Below are positions 1 to 8,114 of a stretch of DNA of 12,957 nt, piece after piece (position 1 is the stretch's first letter; each line of letters begins with the position of its first letter). The notes below the pieces were generated by a model. That model ran no database searches and was not told the origin of the DNA. It saw only the letters and a program-made list of their open reading frames with translations. The translations under genes and the position numbers were made by a program. This DNA comes from an uncultured Syntrophobacterales bacterium. Its GTDB lineage: Bacteria; Desulfobacterota; Syntrophia; Syntrophales; UBA5619. The stretch is taken from positions 1 through 12,957 of the forward strand of contig CAIUXU010000341.1 in NCBI GenBank assembly GCA_903903205.1, given 5' to 3'.

Positions 1-363
1 GAAAAAAATCCAGACCCCGATCAGAAGCAGCATCGGAAGCCAGGAGACCAGACGGGTCATATACCAGGGAGAATCATCCACCGGTTTTGCGGAGATCCGG
101 ACCCCCCTCTCCTTCAGCAAGGTGATCGCGCCCGCATCTCTGGGGGCATAGGTTCTGAAGCTCGTCCCGTTGGTCAGCTTGCCGGAGATGTTGTCTCCCT
201 GGATGGTCACCTCGGTAACCTGTGTCTTGTCCACATTACTTAAAAATTCGCTGTAGATCATCTCCGTCTGGGCGGTCTTCGGCTGATTGAAAAGATGATA
301 AACCATCACAAAGATGAGACTGATCACGAGCCACAGCGCAATATTCTTCTGCAAGGGGTTCAA
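1..363 (-). CDS. ftsH: ATP-dependent zinc metalloprotease FtsH, N-terminal part (runs off the left edge)
   Basis: FtsH is a membrane-anchored AAA+ protease that degrades misfolded membrane proteins and short-lived regulators. Only the first 121 residues are in the window. They begin MNPLQKNIALWLVISLIF, a first TM helix at about residues 7-22. A periplasmic domain follows (YSEFLSNV and EVTIQGDNISG, the usual FtsH extracellular start). A second TM helix begins around residue 105 (SWLPMLLLIGVWIFF) and reaches the edge. The AAA and HEXXH protease domains lie outside. The start is a TTG at 363-361, preceded by AAAGGAG 8 nt upstream; no ATG fits better. It lies 66 bp downstream of tilS on the same strand, the common tilS-ftsH order, so it is probably the last visible gene of the operon. 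The identity is firm from the N-terminal pattern and the neighbour. Confidence 0.93.
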   Translation of the reverse strand, partial: MNPLQKNIALWLVISLIFVMVYHLFNQPKTAQTEMIYSEFLSNVDKTQVTEVTIQGDNISGKLTNGTSFRTYAPRDAGAITLLKERGVRISAKPVDDSPWYMTRLVSWLPMLLLIGVWIFF

Positions 364-429
364 TCCGTTTTCTCCTTTAATTAAAGAGATGGAGATGGGG
401 TTTCCTTCAGAGACAACCGCCATCCGATC

Positions 430-1500
430 TCATGAATAACTGCTCCTTATAATATCAGGTCGAATATTACAAACCATTTCTTCTTTTCTCTTCCGGCCTC
501 TTGCTCTCTGCACCCCTTCATTTCTTATTCGGAGGAACCCTCCCTCTCGTTCGACAAGAACCCGGCGAGGAAGATCCAGCGACCGGTATCGGCCGTACGA
601 CTTGCGGGAAAGCTCCAAAACCGCCTCGATATGGCGGTAACCGATGCCGTTTTTTGAAGGAACTGCCGCCTCCAGCAGCAATTTGATGATTCGCCTCTGG
701 AGGGCTTCATGAAGCTCGCAAAGGGCCGCAACCGGAACGATCGCTTCTGCTGCGGCGAGAGCGATCCCCCACCCATCGATGATCCGCCTGACGACGCCTT
801 GCAGGAAATCGTCCTCTTCGCGGATGATTTCCGCGGTATGGCAGAGCCCTTCGACCAGCCGCGGATTGTATTTCTCAATCAGCTCCGGAATGAGGTCAGC
901 ACGGATCCGGTTGCGGAGGAAAACGGGGCTGAGATTGGAACTGTCCGTCATAAACGGAACCCCTTCCCTTCCGAGATATTCAAGGATCTCGGCCCGTCCG
1001 ACCTCCAGCAGCGGACGGATGAGGCGGCCGTCCCGTATCGGAAGAATCCCCTTGAGACCTTCCGGACCGCTTCCCCGAAGCAGATTCATCAAAACGGTTT
1101 CTGCCTGATCGTCCCGGTGGTGACCGGTCGCGATCTTGCTTGCCCCACACCGTTCGGCGGTCTCGCACAGAAAATGATAACGCTCTTCCCTGCCAATCTC
1201 CTCCAGTGACCGCCCCTTCCCTTTCTGAAGCAAACCGACATCGACTGTTTTACAGATACAGGAGATTCTCATTTCCGCGCTGAGACGGCGGACAAACTCC
1301 TCTTCATGCTCCGATTCGGCCCCCCGCAGACCATGATTCAGGTGTGCCACCGTCAACTGCAGCCGATATTCGTCCGCAAGCCGCGCGAGGATTAGAAGAA
1401 GCGACACGGAATCGGCGCCGCCGGAAACTGCCACCAGCAGATGATCGCCCTGAACCAGCATGGAATGGTTTTCGATCGTTTTCCTGACTTGATTCAACAT
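430..1500 (-). CDS. tilS: tRNA(Ile)-lysidine synthetase TilS, short form
   Basis: TilS joins lysine to C34 of the CAU anticodon of tRNA-Ile2 using ATP, so that the tRNA reads AUA. It is a cytoplasmic, normally essential enzyme. The PP-loop SGGADS is at residues 26-31, HLNHGLRG at 53-60, GHHRDDQAET at 126-135 and LLRGSGPEGL at 140-149, all TilS hallmarks. The middle part (about 215-330) matches the tRNA-binding linker region. At 356 aa it is shorter than the roughly 430-470 aa forms with a C-terminal TilS_C domain. It ends in a basic tail (RARGRKRKEE) with no such domain, and the gene is closed by TGA with ftsH close behind. Short TilS forms are known (Aquifex type), so this is probably functional. 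The ATG lies 9 bp after the stop of the upstream hydrolase gene, with only a weak purine-rich RBS (GAGTGAG), suggesting translational coupling. Confidence 0.95.
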   Translation of the reverse strand: MLNQVRKTIENHSMLVQGDHLLVAVSGGADSVSLLLILARLADEYRLQLTVAHLNHGLRGAESEHEEEFVRRLSAEMRISCICKTVDVGLLQKGKGRSLEEIGREERYHFLCETAERCGASKIATGHHRDDQAETVLMNLLRGSGPEGLKGILPIRDGRLIRPLLEVGRAEILEYLGREGVPFMTDSSNLSPVFLRNRIRADLIPELIEKYNPRLVEGLCHTAEIIREEDDFLQGVVRRIIDGWGIALAAAEAIVPVAALCELHEALQRRIIKLLLEAAVPSKNGIGYRHIEAVLELSRKSYGRYRSLDLPRRVLVEREGGFLRIRNEGVQRARGRKRKEEMVCNIRPDIIRSSYS

Positions 1501-1509
1501 GTCCGAGAC

Positions 1510-2424
1510 TCACTCGCCAACCCCGGGCTGATCCAAGGCGCCCGCGATGTGGCGAACCGTCTGGCGGCATACCCCGGCATAGATCTCCGGCGAAAGGAAA
1601 TAGCCGGGCCGCCTGGTATAAATATCGTCCAGCAGTTGTTTCACCGTCTCTTCGATGGATCCCGTCCGGCGGTAAATTGTCTCGATCAGAGCCCGATATT
1701 CTCTGGCGGCATCAATGCTTCGCGCAATATAAGTTTCCGCCTCCGGTCCCGTCACATACCCGTAATGGTCTGCGCAGAGAATATCGACCGCAAGCGGTTT
1801 CATTTTATTCAGGCTCTCCTGGTATCGTGTATAGTTTGAATTTCCCGCAGGAAGGATCGTATCTTCATAGGGGATACCGCCCCCGTCCGATGGGAAAATC
1901 GTGCAGATCTCAGGACAATATGCGGAGAGAGAACAGGAGGAGTGGCCGGGGGTTTCAAAAATCCGGATCGTCAGGCCGCCCAGGTCGATCTCACTCCCTT
2001 CAGCGACAACCACACCGGCGATATCGTTCCGCCAGTCCAAATCGTGTTCCCCCAGCGCTTCGGTAACGCCCATCCTCTCTGCAACAAGATGGCTGAAGGC
2101 GTTAATCGTCTCGATCCCCTTGGGCATGCGCAGAATTTCCCAGGCCCTGGCCAACGCAAAAATATCAATGGCTGGATTACGGCGTTTGAAGAAAGGCACC
2201 AGTCCGACGTGATCAAAGTGGGCATGGAGGATCAGAAGTTTCCGGATCTTCCTTTCATCGATGCCGAAATCATGAATCTGTTGAAGAACAACGGGCGCAA
2301 GATAACTCATGCCGCCACTGAGAACAAGCGAACAGCTCTCGCCTTCCAACAGGTATACTCCAGACTCCTCCCGTCCTAAATACCAGAGGTGGTCCCGGAT
2401 CTGTCCGGCTTTGCGGTTCCTCAT
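1510..2424 (-). CDS. Metallo-beta-lactamase-fold metal-dependent hydrolase
   Basis: A 304-residue metallo-beta-lactamase-fold protein without a signal peptide, so probably cytoplasmic. All seven expected metal ligands are visible: HAHFDH at residues 67-72 (H67, H69, D71, H72), H161 in ETPGHS, D180 in FPSDGG and H220 in ADHYG. This implies a complete binuclear site. The C-terminal ~80 residues are helical and probably cap the active site. The ATG has a strong RBS (GGAGG, 7 nt spacer) in the 14 bp gap after the isomerase gene. The stop is 9 bp before tilS, so it sits inside the operon. The substrate cannot be told from sequence: glyoxalase II-like thioesters, lactones or phosphoesters are all possible. 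The linked isomerase, tilS and ftsH are not metabolic clues. Family certain, function unknown. Confidence 0.88.
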   Translation of the reverse strand: MRNRKAGQIRDHLWYLGREESGVYLLEGESCSLVLSGGMSYLAPVVLQQIHDFGIDERKIRKLLILHAHFDHVGLVPFFKRRNPAIDIFALARAWEILRMPKGIETINAFSHLVAERMGVTEALGEHDLDWRNDIAGVVVAEGSEIDLGGLTIRIFETPGHSSCSLSAYCPEICTIFPSDGGGIPYEDTILPAGNSNYTRYQESLNKMKPLAVDILCADHYGYVTGPEAETYIARSIDAAREYRALIETIYRRTGSIEETVKQLLDDIYTRRPGYFLSPEIYAGVCRQTVRHIAGALDQPGVGE

Positions 2425-2438
2425 CGAACAACCTCCGG

Positions 2439-3533
2439 CTATTTTCCATAAACCAGTATATTGGCTCCTGCTTTCAGGCGTTTAACCATCCCTTCGAAAG
2501 CAATCTGCTGTTTTTGGCGTTCGAGAAAGGCGGTGATCCGCTTCTTTGCTTCGCCATCGAGCTTTCCGATCTGGGCGGACTGGTGTTCGAGGACCTGAAT
2601 GATGTGAAACCCGAAATCCGTTTCCACGACGGGACCGATCACATTTTTCTGCTGCGAGAAGGCGGCATCCTCGAACGGCTTGACCATCTGACCGCGGGTA
2701 AAGGTTCCGAGATCCCCACCTTTCTCCTTGCTCGGACAATCGGAATTCTTGGCGGCAAGATCGGCAAAATCGGCGCCGGCCACTAACTTTTTCTGCAGAC
2801 CTTCCGCCTTCACCTTCTTGTCGGCTTTCGTTTTGTCGGTATCTTCCGGAACTTTGGCTACCAGCAGATGACGGGCGTGAACGGATTCCGGTGTGGTGAA
2901 CTTCTCCTTGTTTTTCTCATAAAATTCGGAGATCTCCTTGTCCGTAACCTTGATCTTTCCCCCAAGCTCCTGCTTGACCAGTTTGTCCATTTTGATATTC
3001 ATTCCGATATCTTCACGTATTTTGGCCATGTCGATCCCGTTTTTCTTCAAGAGATCGTCCATCGTCTTCCCGGCCGGCAACTGGGCCTTCATGCTTTCCA
3101 GGACTTCTGTAATCTCCTTTTCGCCGGCGATTACTTTCTTGGCCGCGAGTTCCTTTTTCAGCACGGTGAGCATCACAAACTCGTCTATCAGCCCCTTGCG
3201 AATTTCGGTCTTTGCCTGTTCCAGACTTGCAGGGGGAATCTGATCTTTGAGCTGCGCCAGCTTCTGCTGCATTGCCGAATTGAGCTGTGCCTTCATCATC
3301 TTGACTCCGTCCACTTCCACGGCAATCCCTGTGTCATCCGTCTTATTTTCAGAAACGGCAGGCTGCACAGCGGGCAAAGCAGCAACCGGAGTCACCGTTT
3401 CAGCAGGACCTGGCGCCATTACGGGTTTTGCCGTCTGCGCTTTCTCCTCTTTTGCTCCGCAACCGACAGCCGTGCCGAGAATCAGCGAGCAGGCCATCAC
3501 AATCATCATACCCCTTGCAATGTTTTGAATCAC
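2439..3533 (-). CDS. SurA/PpiC-type peptidyl-prolyl cis-trans isomerase, probable lipoprotein
   Basis: A periplasmic parvulin-type foldase, expected to help outer-membrane or secreted proteins fold. From the chosen start the protein is 364 aa. It has a short signal peptide with a hydrophobic core, ending in AVGC (Cys25), a plausible though non-classical lipobox. A Pro/Ala-rich linker follows to about residue 65. Next is a helical SurA_N-like chaperone domain (about 70-190) and a single PpiC rotamase domain (about 216-316: ARHLLV, GGDLGTFTRGQMV, GFHIIQV), then a helical tail. Lys-rich throughout. An in-frame ATG lies 15 nt upstream (3548), but GGGAGG overlaps it and sits 7 nt before the GTG at 3533, so the GTG is preferred. 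It is the first gene of the operon, behind the promoter at 3633-3661. Classical SurA has two rotamase domains; this has one, resembling PrsA or PpiC layouts. Confidence 0.9.
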   Translation of the reverse strand: MIQNIARGMMIVMACSLILGTAVGCGAKEEKAQTAKPVMAPGPAETVTPVAALPAVQPAVSENKTDDTGIAVEVDGVKMMKAQLNSAMQQKLAQLKDQIPPASLEQAKTEIRKGLIDEFVMLTVLKKELAAKKVIAGEKEITEVLESMKAQLPAGKTMDDLLKKNGIDMAKIREDIGMNIKMDKLVKQELGGKIKVTDKEISEFYEKNKEKFTTPESVHARHLLVAKVPEDTDKTKADKKVKAEGLQKKLVAGADFADLAAKNSDCPSKEKGGDLGTFTRGQMVKPFEDAAFSQQKNVIGPVVETDFGFHIIQVLEHQSAQIGKLDGEAKKRITAFLERQKQQIAFEGMVKRLKAGANILVYGK

Positions 3534-3557
3534 GATCCATCCTCCCATCGATAAATT

Positions 3558-3575
3558 TTATCTATTTGATCCCAT
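3558..3575 (-). other. Possible 5-codon leader ORF (MGSNR) in the foldase 5' UTR
   Basis: In the predicted leader of the foldase mRNA, AAGGAG (3589-3584) is followed after 8 nt by ATG, three sense codons, AGA and TAA. A perfect RBS with an ATG and an immediate stop is seen directly. Whether it is translated or regulatory (for example by translational coupling 24 nt before the foldase GTG) is speculation. Such a short ORF could easily arise by chance. Confidence 0.2.
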
Positions 3576-3632
3576 TGCTGATTCTCCTTGCTGAAAATAA
3601 AGGCACGGCAAAACAGGGCAAAAGGACGGCGG

Positions 3633-3661
3633 AGTATATGCAAAAGTGCCGGGTACGTCAA
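3633..3661 (-). promoter_or_regulatory. Sigma70-type promoter of the foldase-MBL-tilS-ftsH operon
   Basis: Minus strand: -35 TTGACG (3661-3656, 5 of 6 to consensus), a 17 bp spacer, and -10 TATACT (3638-3633, 5 of 6). T-rich sequence upstream could act as an UP element. The start of transcription should fall near 3626, giving a leader of about 93 nt before the GTG at 3533. It is the only good promoter in the 233 bp gap between the hybrid kinase gene and the foldase gene. The rest of that gap (3534-3766) shows no other convincing gene, and no classical terminator for the kinase gene. Confidence 0.7.
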
Positions 3662-3766
3662 GAAGGGTGTTTGAAAAAAGAGGAAAAAGGCGATGATGTT
3701 TTTACGGCTATATTCCCGATAGAAGCATTCGGAATGACCAATCTTTTCAAGTGCTGAATCGTTACG

Positions 3767-6730
3767 TTAGTTGTTACTGATATATTTATACACAACGTCT
3801 TTCAGTCTGGCAACCTGATGTTCCAGTTCAGGAAGTCGAGCCATGACGGATTTCAGGTCACCGGCCCTGGCCGCCTTCTCCATATCGAAGGCCACCGCAC
3901 GCAAGGCCTCTCCGCCCACGTTTGCCGATGCGCCTTTGATGGTGTGGGCCTGCCGCTCGGTCCGCGGAACGTCACCGGATTCCAGATTACCCTTCAGCAC
4001 CTCGATAAGTTTGGGAAGGTCTTCCAGAAATCCCCCGAGCACCGTACGCGCCAAATCTTCGTCATCCATCATGCGGACCATCATGCCCGCCTTATCGAAG
4101 ATTGGCGCCTCCGATTCTTTAGAGGAAACGGGAGGAGCTTGGTGCTCTGTTTTGTCGGTTGCCTGTTTCAGTGCTGCTGTAGCCTCCTGCGGGAGCCACC
4201 TTTCCAGTGCATCGGCCAGAGCATGAGGAGAAATCGGCTTGGACACGTAGTCGTTCATCCCGGCTTCTATACACTTTTCCCGGTCGCCCTGCATGGCGTT
4301 GGCGGTCATGGCGATGATGGGAATCTGGTGGTTGCGGACAGCGGATTGACGGTTGCGGATTTGACGGGTGGCTTCCAGACCATCCATCTCGGGCATCAGC
4401 ACATCCATCAACACAAGGTCGTAGGGGAGTGCTTCGAGAGCCTTAAGCGCTTCTACGCCATTGGCGACGGCGTCCGCGCGCAGCCCCAGTTTCTTCAGGA
4501 TGCCCACGGCCACCTGCTGATTGGTGATATTGTCTTCGGCAAGCAGAATACGAACCACCCCCAAGCGCATCTCGCGGATCGTGTGGCGCGTGACCAAAGG
4601 CTGCTCTGGCTCCGTCACAGTCATCCCGGCCAACACGGCAGAAAGGCAGTCGATGATCTCCCCATGTCGTACCGGCTTGGTCAAGTAACCGGAAAATCCG
4701 ATCCCCTGCATTCGCTTGGCATCTCCCCTTTGGGCCAGGGAAGAGCAAAGTACCAAGCGTGTATCCTTCAGCTTTTCGTCGGTCTTGATGATCCGGGCCA
4801 GGGTTGCACCATCCATGCCGGGCATCTGCATATCAACAATAGCTACCGGGAAGGGATCTCCGGCATCTCTGGCCATATAGAGCGCCTGCAGTGCCATGGG
4901 GCCGTTCGGAGCCTCTTGCGGGCGCACGCCCCAGGCCGCCAACTGGATCGTCAACACGTCGCGACAGGTGGCATTGTCGTCCACAACCAGGACATGAACC
5001 CCGCGAATCCCGACTGGGGATATTATAGGGTGTTCATCTACCGTTTGCCTGGCAAAACGGGCGGTAAACCAGAACTCAGCCCCCTCGCCTTCTTTACTCT
5101 CGACACCCGTTTCGCCGCCCATCACCTCTGCCAACTGCTTCGAGATGGCCAGCCCCAGCCCGGTGCCACCATACTTTCGCGTGGTCGAAGGGTCTGCCTG
5201 GATAAACTTCTTAAACAGGATCTTCTGCTTCTCCGTCGAGATGCCGATACCGCTGTCTTTTACGGAAAAGCGGATCAGAACATCATGATCCGATTTCGAT
5301 ACCAGACTCGCCCGCACCGAAATCTCGCCTTCGGAAGTAAACTTGACGGCGTTACCCATCAGGTTGGTAAGCACCTGGCGCAGGCGTCCAGGGTCTCCAC
5401 GAAGCGCGGAAGGAACGTCTGGCGCCGCAGCACAGATGAACTCGATGCCTTTTTCCTCGGCGCGGAGGGTTACCATCGCTGCAAAGTCATCCAGCAGGGC
5501 GCGCAAGTCAAAATCAAGCACTTCCAAATCAAGCTTGCCCGCCTCAATTTTCGATAAGTCAAGAATATCGTTAAGGAGTGCCAGCAACAATTCGCCGCTG
5601 TTCAGCACGATCTCGGCATAGCGCCGCTGGTCCGGGTTCAGATCCGTGTCCAGCAAAAGCCCGATCATGCCGATCACCCCATTCATGGGCGTACGAATCT
5701 CATGGCTCATGTTGGCCAGGAACTCGCTCTTGGCCAGGTTGGCAATATTCGCCTGAGCGACCGCTTCGTTGAGGTGGTAATTGGTCTGCGTCAACTCATC
5801 TCTGGACCGGGTCAGTTCAATTTCCTGACGTTTGCGATCGGTAACGTCCGAAAAAGAGAGCAAGGCATGATTCCTGCCTTTCAAAACAATGGGGGCCGCG
5901 CTGATCGACAGGTAAAACTGTCGTTCCATGCCGTCGATGATGAGTCGGGTTGCGGTTTCGACGCCCCGAATTGTCTCGCCCGTGCGCAGCACCTCCGAGA
6001 AGGTTCTTCGCATGAGGCAATCGGGACAGACTTCGGTGTGGCCACATCCTGCGGCGTCACGCGATGCATGGAGACAACCCAGAGCGTCGCCAATCTGGCC
6101 GCTGATCATGGCCGCCGCATCCTTGCCGAACAATTGGGTGACCACCGGGTTGATGCGGGTCACGGCACCGCCTTCGTCAATCAGCAGCATGCCTACCTGG
6201 GCCGCCTCAAAAATGGTCTGCAAGTTGGCCCGTTCGCTTTCGAGTTCATCAATTTTTTTTGTAAGTTTGAGCGTTATACGTTCAGCATGGGCGGCGGCGA
6301 ACTCTTTTTCGTTAAGCTGGTGCGTCGGGGTGGGGATTTTAACTTCACCCGACTGCTCCAGAACCTGGCGGATACCTCCCAAAAGCGTATGCAGCATAAC
6401 GGGCTTGACCAGATAAAGAGCCGCTCCAAGTGACCGGAGCATCTCCTCGTCTTCCGCATCGGTATATTGGGCCGTGTAAAAAACGAAAGGAATGGTTTTA
6501 AGTTTTTCGTCCGTTTTCACTTCGCGGCACAACTGGAAGCCGTCCATCCGCGGCATCAAAACGTCCGAGATGATCAAATCGAACGCTGCCGACTGGAGTT
6601 TCTCCAAGGCTTCTATCCCGTCTCGGGCGCTGACAACTTTGTAGTCATTCTTTATTAAGAGAGTTTCCAGAAAGTCACGTTCTCTCTGGAAATCCTCAAC
6701 AATCAGGATGTGCTTGCCCTGAAGATTCAC
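3767..6730 (-). CDS. Hybrid sensor histidine kinase: REC-PAS-HisKA-HATPase-REC-REC-HPT
   Basis: A soluble phosphorelay kinase of 987 aa from the chosen start. Order: receiver 1 (about 5-125; acidic ED at 12-13, phospho-Asp56, Lys109); a short coiled linker; PAS (about 166-300) with a four-Cys cluster (C219, C229, C235, C238); HisKA with His343 in SHEIRTPMNGVIG; HATPase with N456/N460, DSGIGI (492-497) and GGTGLGLAI (521-529); receiver 2 (Asp633, Lys685); receiver 3 (Asp776, Lys831); and an HPT domain with His929 in AHTIKGASANVGG. All phosphotransfer residues are intact, so it can carry a full His-Asp-His relay, and the leading receiver suggests control by another kinase. An ATG at 6820 would add 30 Arg/Trp-rich residues and has no RBS. 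The GTG at 6730 has GGAGG 4 nt upstream and starts right before receiver 1, so it is preferred. It follows the stacked-HAMP gene on the same strand. No DNA-binding domain or TM helix. Confidence 0.93.
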   Translation of the reverse strand: MNLQGKHILIVEDFQRERDFLETLLIKNDYKVVSARDGIEALEKLQSAAFDLIISDVLMPRMDGFQLCREVKTDEKLKTIPFVFYTAQYTDAEDEEMLRSLGAALYLVKPVMLHTLLGGIRQVLEQSGEVKIPTPTHQLNEKEFAAAHAERITLKLTKKIDELESERANLQTIFEAAQVGMLLIDEGGAVTRINPVVTQLFGKDAAAMISGQIGDALGCLHASRDAAGCGHTEVCPDCLMRRTFSEVLRTGETIRGVETATRLIIDGMERQFYLSISAAPIVLKGRNHALLSFSDVTDRKRQEIELTRSRDELTQTNYHLNEAVAQANIANLAKSEFLANMSHEIRTPMNGVIGMIGLLLDTDLNPDQRRYAEIVLNSGELLLALLNDILDLSKIEAGKLDLEVLDFDLRALLDDFAAMVTLRAEEKGIEFICAAAPDVPSALRGDPGRLRQVLTNLMGNAVKFTSEGEISVRASLVSKSDHDVLIRFSVKDSGIGISTEKQKILFKKFIQADPSTTRKYGGTGLGLAISKQLAEVMGGETGVESKEGEGAEFWFTARFARQTVDEHPIISPVGIRGVHVLVVDDNATCRDVLTIQLAAWGVRPQEAPNGPMALQALYMARDAGDPFPVAIVDMQMPGMDGATLARIIKTDEKLKDTRLVLCSSLAQRGDAKRMQGIGFSGYLTKPVRHGEIIDCLSAVLAGMTVTEPEQPLVTRHTIREMRLGVVRILLAEDNITNQQVAVGILKKLGLRADAVANGVEALKALEALPYDLVLMDVLMPEMDGLEATRQIRNRQSAVRNHQIPIIAMTANAMQGDREKCIEAGMNDYVSKPISPHALADALERWLPQEATAALKQATDKTEHQAPPVSSKESEAPIFDKAGMMVRMMDDEDLARTVLGGFLEDLPKLIEVLKGNLESGDVPRTERQAHTIKGASANVGGEALRAVAFDMEKAARAGDLKSVMARLPELEHQVARLKDVVYKYISNN

Positions 6731-6839
6731 ACGTCCTCCATGCTGCAGCAAGGCGCAAGACCAGCCCACCTGTCGTCGTCCTGAGCGGGTAGCGAACCAG
6801 ACGCAGCGACGATTGGCCATTTATTCATGAATACAGGGA

Positions 6840-8087
6840 TTAAAAATATGGTTTGTTCCTCGCAATCATTTCCAAAAATATATTTTGGGGATCAATCTTC
6901 TCATCATCAGAGACTTTCGGAGAAACTTCGCCCTGGGCAATCCGTTCCCTGTACTCGGCGGCAACCTTCAACTGTTCGTTGACAGCATCGAGTATTTCAT
7001 GGATATTCAAAATGATCTGCTGGAAATCACCCTGATGTTTCGCGGCATCAGCGCGAATAGCAAAGTCTTTGTCCACGACGGCCTTGGAGAGCATAGAGGT
7101 ATCGGAAAGAAGCGCCTGGATATTATTCTCCAGAAGGGCCAAACATCCGTGAATCTGATTTATTTCCGATGCTTTAGGCATTTTAGCCGTCAGATCTCCG
7201 TGCGCGATCCTGGTAACACAGACTACCAATTCACCCAAGAAAGTGCGCAAACCATTAATCGCATCTTTCATTCGCTCATGATCACCCTTGCAGGCAATCT
7301 CAAACTTCTCCCGGAGATTTCCATCGCAGATCAAGCCCATGACACGATTGCCCTCAGCGACCGGAAGCGTTACGGCTTCAAGCAGTTCGTTAACGCCCCG
7401 CACGATTTCGGCATAGGCGCCACGAAACTCTTCCGGACGGCCGCGTTCGGAAAGCATACCTTCTTGAGAAGCATTGGCTAACCGATTAATTTCATTTCGC
7501 AGATTGTTCAATGACGCGATAGCAGTATTCATGCTGATTGCTACGATATCCTGTTCGGACCTTATGGGAAGCTGAACGGTCAGGTCACCGGCAGCAACTT
7601 TTTGCGCTACCTTTCCCTGCTCCGCCGTCGTTTCAATAGAGGAATTAATCGTATCGTTAAAACCTTTAATGATATCCCTGAACTCATGGTTGACCTTTTC
7701 AGGATCACCCCGCATCGCAGAATTTCCTCCGGCGTAGGCTTTAACGATTGTCCTGACCTCGTCTTTCAGTCCCGCGATGATATCGGTCACATCCCTTGTG
7801 AAGCGAATACCGATTGCTATGGCCAGAACGATGGAGAGTACCATCACAGCGATCAACATTCCTTTTAAAAGAGCGAAGGTACGTTCACCTTTCTGGATCG
7901 CTGTTTGAGCCTCCTTGTTCATCTCCGACCCGTTAATGCCGGGCAATGTGATTCTGGCGATTTCGTCTCGAGATTGATTAACCTGGCTCATGCCAACAAT
8001 GCCAACCAAGCCTGTAACCAAGACAGCAAGGGCCATCAGGGCCAGGACAAACCTAATTTTTGCCCCCATCTTCATGTTCTGAACCAT
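6840..8087 (-). CDS. Membrane protein with stacked HAMP-like units, lacking an output domain (truncated MCP-type receptor)
   Basis: Resembles the front of methyl-accepting chemotaxis-type receptors. From the chosen start it is 415 aa: TM1 at about 10-34, a periplasmic stretch of only ~40 residues that reads like the ends of a 4HB sensor domain with the middle missing, TM2 at about 77-95, then a series of HAMP-like units. The Gly-Asp/Asn-Leu turns of these lie near residues 168 (AAGDL), 257 (DGNL), 298 (AHGDL) and 387 (AQGEV), with weaker units near 210 and 340. The chain stops inside the last unit (IARNKPYF). There is no methyl-accepting hairpin, kinase or GGDEF domain. The start is the ATG at 8087, 7 nt after AGGAGG; an in-frame ATG at 8120 lacks an RBS. 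The hybrid kinase follows on the same strand, so it may be the membrane partner of that kinase or a relic of a longer receptor. Family clear, role inferred. Confidence 0.82.
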   Translation of the reverse strand: MVQNMKMGAKIRFVLALMALAVLVTGLVGIVGMSQVNQSRDEIARITLPGINGSEMNKEAQTAIQKGERTFALLKGMLIAVMVLSIVLAIAIGIRFTRDVTDIIAGLKDEVRTIVKAYAGGNSAMRGDPEKVNHEFRDIIKGFNDTINSSIETTAEQGKVAQKVAAGDLTVQLPIRSEQDIVAISMNTAIASLNNLRNEINRLANASQEGMLSERGRPEEFRGAYAEIVRGVNELLEAVTLPVAEGNRVMGLICDGNLREKFEIACKGDHERMKDAINGLRTFLGELVVCVTRIAHGDLTAKMPKASEINQIHGCLALLENNIQALLSDTSMLSKAVVDKDFAIRADAAKHQGDFQQIILNIHEILDAVNEQLKVAAEYRERIAQGEVSPKVSDDEKIDPQNIFLEMIARNKPYF

Positions 8088-8114
8088 CTCCCTTCCTCCT
8101 TTCATCATGAATTC

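Noticed and set aside
3712..3735. Imperfect hairpin (ATTCC/GGAAT plus GA/TC with a bulge) after the hybrid kinase gene, as a terminator
   Set aside because: The stem is short and AT-rich and no T-run follows directly, so it does not qualify as an intrinsic terminator.
3818..5557. 579-codon open frame on the plus strand
   Set aside because: Fully antisense to the hybrid kinase, whose domains and catalytic residues are unmistakable; the translation shows no recognisable family and is His/Gly/Arg-rich, as shadow frames are.
6755..6815. Short inverted repeat (TCGTCG / CGACGA, 28 nt apart) before the kinase GTG
   Set aside because: Arms of 6 bp with a long loop and no extension; consistent with chance.
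6731..6820. 30-residue Arg/Trp-rich N-terminal extension of the hybrid kinase
   Set aside because: No RBS before the ATG at 6820, and it lies outside the receiver domain; the GTG at 6730 has GGAGG in front. It could still be real if the RBS-less ATG is used by coupling.
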